Shown one piece after another: positions 45,216 through 54,508 of a stretch of 64,000 nucleotides of DNA. Position 1 is the stretch's first letter; every line of letters starts with the position of its first letter. The translations under genes and the position numbers were made by a program. This stretch comes from Rhizoclosmatium globosum (Eukaryota > Chytridiomycota > Chytridiomycetes > Chytridiales > Chytriomycetaceae): positions 186,001-250,000 of the forward strand of contig MCGO01000043.1 of the NCBI GenBank assembly GCA_002104985.1, given 5' to 3'. The notes beneath the pieces were generated by a model. It was not told the DNA's origin, ran no database searches, and saw only the letters and a list, made by a program, of their open reading frames with translations.

Positions 45216-45584
45216 TTGGAACAAATCAAGTCCTGGCTCCATTCACCATTTGTTCCGATACTCTGTATGAGTATTCAAGTGCTACCTGTGGTTCCATCTG
45301 CCAATGAACAAGAGGTACACCAGAGATTCTTCCAGTTACTGAAACGTCTGCAAGAACTCTCTCAGTTTGAGAGGTGCCCCAAGTAGAGGCTGCAAGTCAT
45401 CTACACCCGTCACGGTCCAGTCTACCAGAGGCTGGATACGCTGTTCAAGAACGGGACTGCCCGCCGCTTGTCATGCTGGCGCGGGGGTATTTACTCAAAA
45501 AGTACTGTTGCTCTGTTTATTAGTTTTGGTTCGCTTTTAATAAAACAAGTTCCTTTGAATCTTTCTTTGTATGCAGACAGCGCG
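45216..45584 (+). repeat. Single-monomer copy of the array-bearing repeat element
   Basis: This stretch matches 51066-51238 followed by 53400-53608: the lead-in AGTATTCAAGTGCTACCTG, one copy of the 181-bp monomer (A-type, with GTCATCTACACC), and the tail TTTACT...AAGTACTGTTGCT...AATAAAACAAGTTCCTT...TATGCAGACAG. It carries one monomer where the other locus has 13. Similarity stops abruptly after GCAGACAG, 50 bp before the start codon at 45634. The AATAAA near the end suggests a transcribed element with a 3' processing signal. Confidence 0.75.
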
Positions 45585-45633
45585 ATTTGATGAACATTAG
45601 AGGATTCAGTCTGCTCCATTTAACTTTCCTGAA

Positions 45634-47730
45634 ATGTCCGAAACTCAAACCGTCTCACGTCCACACAGCCACAATCTCAAGCAACTTCTTTCTCGTCCAC
45701 CACCATCAACTGACGCGATTGTCCAATTCGCAAACGAGCGGCGACGAAGGCTCTGTGTCTCAATTGTGAAAGGGTGGCGATGCGAGGCGACAGACTGCCA
45801 CGCGACACACGCCAAACACATTGGTACACACACTACTCCCTCTTGCCAAGTTGCAATCACATCTAACTCGCCCAAACTGTCCCCATTGTCCTCACTGTCC
45901 AAACAGCGGCCGACTATCAATCACCTGCCCACAAAACTGGAAGCCACGAAGGATGCGGCCACTTGTATGCTCAGAAGTATGCGCTGTTCCTCGATTGCTT
46001 CTTGTTCAGTCCTGCTGTCGCTCTTGGTCTTGTGAGACGGTCTTTCGCTGACGCTATGCTGGAGAAGTACGCCTCGCCATCGCCTGAGTCTGAAGCTCGA
46101 TTCATCATGAATCCAATTGGCGTTCTGGACACACTTAATGCATCGTTATCAAATTCCGTACTCTCAAAAGGCTTAAATTTGAAAGATGTTGTGCGATGGG
46201 GCCTTTCAATGCGTCAGGTTTCATCTCTTGAAGACTACTTCTTCAAAGTGTACGCGTTCATGTTACTACCATCCGATTCGGAGAGAACTTCCGCGAAAGT
46301 TGAAGAATGTTGCAAGACCAGCTCATTTATTTGCCATCATGTGCATTTTAAAGTGAATTCACGCGAACGCGGTAATTTTTCCCCCTTATTATATTCGAAT
46401 GTTGACAATGGAACTAGTATACGCTCTTCGTTGGATCATCAAAATCATCCTCTCCGCTTTGCCTGACATAAACGCCGATGACATCAACGTTGTTACGTCT
46501 CGTCTGGAGAAATTCGCACTGCCAGAATCTGATATTCATTCGAGCACCCTTGCATCTCTCATATCGCAACTCGCTTCCCTCGCTCTCATTTACAAATCCG
46601 AAACGCAAAGTTGGGCAAAGTCAGCCATCGTCAATTTCGGTATGGGAGTCTCATTCTCCGCAACACAAGAAGCGCATTCAATCGATTTCGAACTTGATAT
46701 ATCTAATTCCGATATCGAAGCAACAATCATTGGATTCCTTTCCGACCTTGACTCTCACCGCCTTCTCCAAGCTTCCCTCAACCCATCCACCAAGAACATT
46801 GAAAAACTTCGAGTATGTACTTATACAGTTGGTGTCGGAAAAGAGTTCGCGAAACCGCTTCTTCAACTCTTTCAATCAGCTGTTAAAATCAACACGAATC
46901 ATGGGGAAACCCTACCTCCTTCAATACCCTACAAAAAATACGAATCAATTCTCAGTCTGAATGATCCGTCTGAAGCGCACAATCACTACACAATGCCCAT
47001 GCACATGTACCTTCTGAAAGAAACTCTTTTCACAACGTTGGCTCAATCTCTGCACAATATGAAAGTTTCGACTTTCGCCAGTCCATCCAACACTACGAAA
47101 ATCAAGAAATGGGCTCATTTGGCTGTGGAAAAGATTGTCGAAAAGAACTCGATTTGGTCTGCATGGCGTGTTCCAACTCAGGCTGATCTTCTCACATCTT
47201 GCGACGCGTTAATGAAACACTGGGTCTCTGTTTTTACGCCACTTGTGGTTCTTTTTTCTCCGCAAAGGAAAACTCAACGTCCATCTACTTCACAGGAAGA
47301 AGCAGGCTGCAACTCGCGTTGGCTTGGTGAACCTGAGATTTCTGTTCTTGAAAAGTACGAATCAACGGATTGGAGGCAGATTTGTCGACAACTTCGTGAC
47401 GAGGAATGGAAGAAGCCTGGTGGAGGGAACTTGAAAACGGGGAGTTTGTTGACGTACTTGTATTACGCGTCAAATTGTTTGAAGCATACGCAGTATGACA
47501 CTGTGGATCCTGTAGCGTTTCTGCATTCTGCACGGGAGTTGTTTGAAATATTTGCAAAGTATGAGTGGAGTGCCGGAGTTGATGTCAAGGAACAGTTTAA
47601 TGGACTTGTCAACGAAATTTGGAGCGTCTTGCCTGGGACTGAGAGGGATAGTTGGGTCGCTGATTTATTGAAGAGGAAAATGGAGGATGAAGCCACGTTG
47701 GGATTTGAGAAACTTCAGATTGGAAAGTAG
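45634..47730 (+). CDS. Unrecognised protein of about 655 residues with a Cys/His-rich N terminus
   Basis: Three exons from MSETQTVSRPHSHNLKQLLS. Intron 1 is 45824-45906 and joins ...CHATHAKHI to AADYQSPAHKTG. Intron 2 is 46372-46417 and joins ...NSRER to VYALRWIIKI. The N terminus has several Cys and His (WRCEATDCHATHAKH, GSHEGCGHLYAQKY) that could coordinate a metal. The rest is mostly helical with no membrane segment or catalytic motif I can name. Blocks such as RSFADAMLEKY, TGSLLTYLYYASNCLK and WSVLPGTERDSWVADLLKRK may help a search. Splice phases agree, so the gene looks intact. Confidence 0.6.
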
Positions 47731-47792
47731 TGATTATAATAGTTCTATTAAAACTTATTGGTGCAATGTTAATTAGCTTTACAATCCAAACA

Positions 47793-48873
47793 TCAATTCT
47801 GGCTCACAATCCATTCTTCATTTGTGAATCTCCAGTTGTAAACCTCTTCAGGGTCAACCCATAACCCAATTTCGAAAGTTGCAGACTCGAAAGAATCAGA
47901 GCCGTGAATAGTGTTACGCCCCACTGTAAGTGTAACGTCCCCGCGAATACTTCCAGGCTGCGCGTCCATTGGGTTTGTAGCTCCAATAATTCTACGTCCT
48001 TGACGAATAACATCAGGTCCTTCCCATACCTATTCGCAAAATCAATCCCCACTGCAAGAGTTCAAATATGATACGTACCATAGGCAGCAGTCTCGTCTTC
48101 TCCTTCCAATTTTCTTGGTAATAGCAGTGCAACCCTTCTCCTTTTCCCTTCTCTCCCACAACAGTCACACCTGAATACCTTCGCAGAAACACAACGACAT
48201 AACAAACTGCCAACACTGTCGCATACCCCATCTGACTCCATCCAAACGCAAGCACTCCACTCTCCTCACTCACAACACTGCCATTGTTCGCATTACTCGC
48301 AACCTTCAACATCCCAATCGCCACAAAGCACTTTACAAGCACACCCGCTCCCTCAATCCTCACGCGAACTCCAAAGTCCATTTGATTCACTCCGAGAATG
48401 TAAAATGGTTCCGAGAGCAACTCTACAAACGCAGATGCCAGGAAGATCCCGACGGCTGAGTTCATGTATGGTTTCTCTGGATCTCCAGGCACAGCTGTAT
48501 AGTACGCTGAGATGGCGCCAACAATGACGAGACCGAATCCAATAGGGAGGTATGCAAGATTCATGAGCCGTTGATGGGCCTTGTATTGAGAGGGTGAAAG
48601 GGATTTGGTTCCAGGCGGGAGCGTTGATTCAGAGCGAAGGAGCGCCATTCGAATACATTCTCTTTTGTTATGAAAGTAATTAGATCTTGAGAGAGATAGG
48701 AAAAGTGTGGAGGGTACCTTGTGAGAAAGAGGACTGTTGACAGCAACAACTCCATTTCCATCCCAACGGTCCGAAGGACTGTTCTTGTAATAAATTGGAG
48801 CGATAGTTGGTTGAGAACAAAGGTAATAAGCGGCGACCAGACGTTTAGGGCATTGCTTCTTTCCCAGATCAAC
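47793..48873 (-). pseudogene. RFT1-NDK chimeric pseudogene
   Basis: The 5' part (48083-48853) is a copy of RFT1 exon 1, intron 1 and part of exon 2, matching 43519-44292. It lacks the start codon. The 3' part (47793-48082) is a copy of the last intron and last exon of the NDK gene at 53678-54473 ([52 protein letters not shown]). The switch occurs at TACCAT/AGGCAGCAG. Within the RFT1 part, 478 bp (48199-48676) are identical to 43641-44118, although both flanks differ at roughly one position in ten. An indel shifts the RFT1 frame so that it enters the NDK exon in phase once the intron is removed. Confidence 0.85.
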
Positions 48874-48981
48874 TCATCCTTTGTGGGAGAGAAAGAAAGA
48901 GTTACGTTGGTAATGCATTCAATTAATAAAATGAGGATGAGACTAGCAATTAATTAGAAAAGCCATAACAGAGCCGTTTGA

Positions 48982-49215
48982 TCAGTCATGGAACCAATCA
49001 TGTACCGCAACTCTCTCGAAACCCTCAATTCGTGCTCGTTCAAACTCCGATTCACACTTTCGCCGTCTTTTATTGACTCGCCGCTTGACAGCTACTGAAT
49101 TTTGGTCGAAACCAAGGTCTTTTGCTCTCTTTACACAACAAACACAAGTCTCGGACACACATTTCTTCATGTTTTGGCGTGTCCGAACAACTCTGTTTTT
49201 TGCTCTTTTGTCCAT
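48982..49215 (-). CDS. Small basic Cys-containing protein, doubtful
   Basis: 77 codons from an ATG at 49215. The sequence is basic with a cysteine cluster (KKCVSETCVCCVKRAKDLGF), then VKRRVNKRRRKCESEFERAR, and ends AVHDWFHD. It is divergent from the gene starting at 49348. No family is recognised. The composition is not low-complexity, which favours a real coding stretch or exon, but nothing else supports it. Confidence 0.35.
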   Translation of the reverse strand: MDKRAKNRVVRTRQNMKKCVSETCVCCVKRAKDLGFDQNSVAVKRRVNKRRRKCESEFERARIEGFERVAVHDWFHD

Positions 49216-49347
49216 GGAATTGTCAGTGGGCCTGACAGGTTAGAATAAAAGTGGAAAGTTTGCCTCCTCTTTCTTCTCAAGAACACACAAGGTGAGGAAT
49301 CCCTGTCCCGTCCCCACTTGAAACTAACCATACTCTGCTCTATATAG

Positions 49348-50843
49348 ATGATGTTTCTTCCTGCCTTCGCTACGGTCTACGCTTTCAAGGTAAATTAGAA
49401 TGAGTCGAGAATCAAAAGCGAAGTGGAGTTGACAGGTGGTCGATGTCAGAGAAGCCGACGTGTATTGGCGAGAGGAGCCATACAGTGCTCTGCAACTTGA
49501 ACTACGAGATGAATATCTTCAGCTCAGTTACGACGGTCTCTTTTGGCGTTAGGACTTTGGACACTGAAAGTCGCCTTCAAACTATTCTCCAGCAATGGCC
49601 TTACCTTCTATCCTCTGTCATCCTTCATAATAATTCTAACTATCGCCTCATTGTAGCTTTTCCAAATGCTCGCCCACCAAAACGAAATCAGTGTGGCCAA
49701 TGGCTTTCAATACGCGAACGAAGTCTGGGGTTCCTTTGCTCCTTTCTTCCTGTCTTCAAGTGTTATTCCGGTTGTCCCTTTGGATGTCTGTATCTGGCCC
49801 AATCTGCTTCCAATTGTTGTTGTTCATTTGTCAGTACCTGTCCCTGTGGATGTCTGCATCTGGCCCAATCTGCTTCCAATTGTTGTTGTTCATTTGTCAG
49901 TACCTGTCCCTGTGGATGTCTGCATCTGGCCCAATCTGATCCCGACTGTTGTTACTCAATTGTCAGTACCTGTTTCTGGATGCCCTGTTGGTCTTGACGG
50001 GATCTTTGCTGCTGCTGACATGTTGCCTGTTAAAATCACGCTGCTCACTGTTTGGAATTCTGGCCTTCACAAGACTTTCTCTCGCGTTTTATCTCGCCAA
50101 ATTGAAACTTGTGCCTTGTTTTCGGGTACGTGCTCCTTTCGTCGCCACTCCCAGATGACTAACAAGTTAGCTCTGATAGATCTCACCACCTTCCACACCT
50201 TCGCTTTGTGTTTGATTTTCACAATTTCCCTCACAAATCTGCTCGCTCTCTTCGGTATGTTCGATATCATCCTAAAGATTCATACTCAAACTCTGTAGTT
50301 TCTTCGTCCGCGAAGGTCATTTCCGAATGCTTCCATAACCGTGCACAAGTAATCGATCTCAAGCTCGTCATTTTGACTCTGGAGTCGAAACTTGCCAGAA
50401 GCGCCGCAAATGCTGAATCTTGGAAAGTCCAAAACCAAAAGACCATTCAGATCCAGGAGGAGAAGCTCCAGGCTGCCTACTTTGATGTCCTGGACCTCTG
50501 TGAATCCTTGGAAATCCTCGCGGAAATGGAGGAAGAATCGTTCTACCGTTTCTACTTTGCCACTGGCCGAGATTATAATGATCCAGTTGCTGTCGCGGAA
50601 AGAAACGCCAGAGAACGAGGCATTGTACTTGAAAGCCGCGCCGCACGAAAGAAAGAAGAGAAGGAAGAGAAGGAGCTTCAAAAACACTATGATTACCTCC
50701 AGACTCGATCAACACTGAGTACCATTGAGCAAACCGCCCACGATTCCAACTGGAATTCCCTTATTTACGCTACAAATAGTCCAGCAGCAATCTACCGATG
50801 GATTAATGGCTGGCATTTGGATGTTACTCGGTCGGAATTTTAG
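49348..50843 (+). CDS. Unrecognised five-exon protein with 22-residue repeats and a coiled coil
   Basis: A 5' UTR intron (GTGAGG...ATATAG) ends directly before ATGATGTTTC. Exon 1 encodes MMFLPAFATVYAFK. Intron 49390-49435 leads to VVDVREADVYWREEPYSALQ. A probable intron (about 49549-49656) leads to FQMLAHQNEISVANGFQYAN. Three in-frame 22-residue repeats follow (unit DVCIWPNLLPIVVVHLSVPV plus PV). After an intron near 50126-50180 comes a hydrophobic stretch (FALCLIFTISLTNLLALF). A canonical intron (about 50254-50300) joins it to VSSSAKVISECFHNRAQ and a charged coiled coil (ESRAARKKEEKEEKELQKHY). The protein ends WHLDVTRSEF. I do not recognise it; the hydrophobic segments suggest membrane association. 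Confidence 0.5.
49784..49981 (+). repeat. Three 66-bp in-frame tandem repeats
   Basis: Units start at GGATGTCTG, positions 49784, 49850 and 49916. The first two differ by one base over 66 bp; the third diverges in its second half. The length is a multiple of three, so the reading frame (22 residues per unit) is kept, consistent with a coding repeat. Confidence 0.8.
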
Positions 50844-51065
50844 CGGTTATAATAGCTGTTCCGCCATTTGGCGTGATAATGCTGTTTGTGCTGTATTGTC
50901 CTTGGATTGTGTCTGCGTGAGCCGTGTATGTGTGTGTGAACAAGTGGTTCAGAATGGAGAAATTACTTGGAAATATCTGATGGAAAAATTGCCACACTGT
51001 AGTCGGAGATAGCCAGAAACTTGAGGTGTTTTGCTGTGGAATGATGGAGACCAATACTTCAACGT

Positions 51066-53608
51066 CAGAACCAAATCAAGTCCCAGCTCCGTTCAATCTT
51101 TGGCCTCATACTCCGCGGAGTATTCAAGTGCTACCTGTGGTTCCATCTGCCAATGGACAAGTACTACTACCAGAGATTCTACAGTTACTGAAACGTCTGC
51201 AAGAACTCTCTCAGTTTGAGAGGTGCCCCAAGTAGAGGCTGCAAGTCTTCTACACCTGTCACGGTCCAGTCTACCAGAGGCTGGATACGCCGTTCAAGAA
51301 CGGAACTGCCCGCCGCTTGCCATGCTGGCGCGGGGGTTCAAGTACTACTACCAGAGATTCTACAGTTACTGAAACGTCTGCAAGAACTCTCTCAGTTTGA
51401 GAGGTGCCCCAAGTAGAGGCTGCAAGTCATCTACACCTGTCACGGTCCAGTCTACCAGAGGCTGGATACGCCGTTCAAGAACGGAACTGCCCGCCGCTTG
51501 CCATGCTGGCGCGGGGGTTCAAGTACTACTACCAGAGATTCTACAGTTACTGAAACGTCTGCAAGAACTCTCTCAGTTTGAGAGGTGCCCCAAGTAGAGG
51601 CTGCAAGTCATCTACACCTGTCACGGTCCAGTCTACCAGAGGCTGGATACGCCGTTCAAGAACGGAACTGCCCGCCGCTTGCCATGCTGGCGCGGGGGTG
51701 TCAAGTACTACTACCAGAGATTCTACAGTTACTGAAACGTCTGCAAGAACTCTCTCAGTTTGAGAGGTGCCCCAAGTAGAGGCTGCAAGTCTTCTACACC
51801 TGTCACGGTCCAGTCTACCAGAGGCTGGATACGCCGTTCAAGAACGGAACTGCCCGCCGCTTGCCATGCTGGCGCGGGGGTTCAAGTACTACTACCAGAG
51901 ATTCTACAGTTACTGAAACGTCTGCAAGAACTCTCTCAGTTTGAGAGGTGCCCCAAGTAGAGGCTGCAAGTCATCTACACCTGTCACGGTCCAGTCTACC
52001 AGAGGCTGGATACGCCGTTCAAGAACGGAACTGCCCGCCGCTTGCCATGCTGGCGCGGGGGTTCAAGTACTACTACCAGAGATTCTACAGTTACTGAAAC
52101 GTCTGCAAGAACTCTCTCAGTTTGAGAGGTGCCCCAAGTAGAGGCTGCAAGTCATCTACACCTGTCACGGTCCAGTCTACCAGAGGCTGGATACGCCGTT
52201 CAAGAACGGAACTGCCCGCCGCTTGCCATGCTGGCGCGGGGGTTCAAGTACTACTACCAGAGATTCTACAGTTACTGAAACGTCTGCAAGAACTCTCTCA
52301 GTTTGAGAGGTGCCCCAAGTAGAGGCTGCAAGTCATCTACACCTGTCACGGTCCAGTCTACCAGAGGCTGGATACGCCGTTCAAGAACGGAACTGCCCGC
52401 CGCTTGCCATGCTGGCGCGGGGGTGTCAAGTACTACTACCAGAGATTCTACAGTTACTGAAACGTCTGCAAGAACTCTCTCAGTTTGAGAGGTGCCCCAA
52501 GTAGAGGCTGCAAGTCTTCTACACCTGTCACGGTCCAGTCTACCAGAGGCTGGATACGCCGTTCAAGAACGGAACTGCCCGCCGCTTGCCATGCTGGCGC
52601 GGGGGTTCAAGTACTACTACCAGAGATTCTACAGTTACTGAAACGTCTGCAAGAACTCTCTCAGTTTGAGAGGTGCCCCAAGTAGAGGCTGCAAGTCATC
52701 TACACCTGTCACGGTCCAGTCTACCAGAGGCTGGATACGCCGTTCAAGAACGGAACTGCCCGCCGCTTGCCATGCTGGCGCGGGGGTTCAAGTACTACTA
52801 CCAGAGATTCTACAGTTACTGAAACGTCTGCAAGAACTCTCTCAGTTTGAGAGGTGCCCCAAGTAGAGGCTGCAAGTCATCTACACCTGTCACGGTCCAG
52901 TCTACCAGAGGCTGGATACGCCGTTCAAGAACGGAACTGCCCGCCGCTTGCCATGCTGGCGCGGGGGTGTCAAGTACTACTACCAGAGATTCTACAGTTA
53001 CTGAAACGTCTGCAAGAACTCTCTCAGTTTGAGAGGTGCCCCAAGTAGAGGCTGCAAGTCTTCTACACCTGTCACGGTCCAGTCTACCAGAGGCTGGATA
53101 CGCCGTTCAAGAACGGAACTGCCCGCCGCTTGCCATGCTGGCGCGGGGGTTCAAGTACTACTACCAGAGATTCTACAGTTACTGAAACGTCTGCAAGAAC
53201 TCTCTCAGTTTGAGAGGTGCCCCAAGTAGAGGCTGCAAGTCATCTACACCTGTCACGGTCCAGTCTACCAGAGGCTGGATACGCCGTTCAAGAACGGAAC
53301 TGCCCGCCGCTTGCCATGCTGGCGCGGGGGTGTCAAGTACTACTACCAGAGATTCTACAGTTACTGAAACGTCTGCAAGAACTCTCTCAGTTTGAGAGGT
53401 GCCCCAAGTAGAGGCTGCAAGTCTTCTACACCTGTCACGGTCCAGTCTACCAGAGGCTGGATACGCCGTTCAAGAACGGAACTGCCCGCCGCTTGCCATG
53501 CTGGCACTTGGGTATTTACTTATTAAGTACTGTTGCTACTGTATATTAGTTTGTGTTCTTGTAATAAAACAAGTTCCTTCGAATCTTCCTGTGTATGCAG
53601 ACAGTGGA
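51066..53608 (+). repeat. Repeat element copy carrying the expanded array
   Basis: This is the second copy of the dispersed element at 45216-45584. It shares the lead-in (AAATCAAGTCC..GCTCC, AGTATTCAAGTGCTACCTG) and the tail (GTATTTACT, AAGTACTGTTGCT, AATAAAACAAGTTCCTT, TGTATGCAGACAG). Between them the single monomer is replaced by a 13-unit array. Only the lead-in and tail differ appreciably from the other copy. Confidence 0.75.
51158..53512 (+). repeat. Tandem array of 13 units of 181/182 bp
   Basis: Units begin CAAGTACTACTACCAGAG at 51158, 51339, 51520, 51702, 51883, 52064, 52245, 52427, 52608, 52789, 52971, 53152 and 53334. Nearly all units are identical. Two linked variants exist: B units (GTCTTCTACACC) and A units (GTCATCTACACC). 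Units 182 bp long end GGGGTGTCAAG instead of GGGGTTCAAG and always precede a B unit. The order is B A A B A A A B A A B A B. Each unit holds the inverted repeat CTCTCA-GTT-TGAGAG. No frame stays open through a unit, and 181 is not a multiple of three, so it is not a coding repeat. Confidence 0.95.
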
Positions 53609-53677
53609 AATGATACTCGGATGAAATAACTAGATGAAGCGGTTGGTGCAATTTTTATTGGCTTTACAATCCAAACA

Positions 53678-54473
53678 TCAATTCTGGCTGACAACCCATT
53701 CTTCATTTGTGAATCTCCAGTTGTAAACCTCTTCAGGGTCAAACCATAGCCCAATTTCGAAAGTTGCAGACTCGAAAGAATCAGAGCCGTGAATAATGTT
53801 ACGCCCCACTGTAAGTGTAAAGTCCCCGCGAATACTTCCAGGCTGCGCGTCCATTGGGTTTGTAGCTCCAATAATTCTACGTCCTTGACGAATAACATCA
53901 GGTCCTTCCCATACCTATTCATATAATCAATCCCCACCACAAGCGTTCAAAGATGACACGTACCATCGCAATCACAGGAGCGCGTCCCGACGTCATATAA
54001 TCAACGAGCCCTTTGAAAAATGGACGTGCTCTCAAGTCTCCATAATGCGCTTCAGCAATTGGTCTGCTTGGAACAACGGATTTGATGGCAACAAGTTTGT
54101 ATCCTTTACGTTCGAAGCGACCAATGATTTCAGAAACAAGGCCACGTTGGACTCCGTCTAGTTTCACAGCGATGAAGGTGCGTTCGATGCCGCCGGGTGT
54201 TCCAGCTGCGGTCTTGATGGTCGCGATTGGAGCGGCAGACTGGATTGGTTCTTGATTAGGTTGGTTGGATTTGTGATCGTGTCATGAATTCTAGTGGTAA
54301 GAACCTCTGCTTTGTTGCATGTATAGTGTTGCAGCGACTCCACTCAGAAGGGCAATACCACTGGCAGTGAAGCCCACACGCGTAGCAGTGCTCTTAGGTT
54401 TCAGGTACGTCGCTCTGGAGGAAGCAGCGCGCGTCAAGCGTGGCGAGAGTAAGTGGGCGAATCTGGCTTGCAT
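53678..54473 (-). CDS. NDK1: Nucleoside diphosphate kinase, mitochondrial type
   Basis: Three exons. Exon 1 from the ATG at 54473 encodes a presequence ([20 protein letters not shown]) and a hydrophobic segment ([19 protein letters not shown]). Exon 2 gives [36 protein letters not shown] and [14 protein letters not shown]. Exon 3 gives [39 protein letters not shown] with the catalytic His, and [16 protein letters not shown] transfers gamma-phosphate between NTPs and NDPs. The Arg/Ser-rich N terminus plus one membrane segment suggests the mitochondrial intermembrane space or inner membrane. Its last intron and exon are duplicated in the chimera at 47793-48082. It starts 35 bp after the stop of the Hsp70 gene. 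Confidence 0.9.
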
Positions 54474-54508
54474 CGAGTTTGAAATCAAGTTATCACCAAC
54501 TGAAATTT

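Noticed and set aside
51216..53411. Repeated 61-66-codon open frames in the array as a gene family
   Set aside because: They are the same monomer read repeatedly; frames end in each unit, unit length is not a multiple of three, and no independent coding signal exists.
51158..53512. CRISPR-like array
   Set aside because: Units are contiguous 181/182-bp monomers with no variable spacers, in a eukaryotic genome; this is a minisatellite/satellite.
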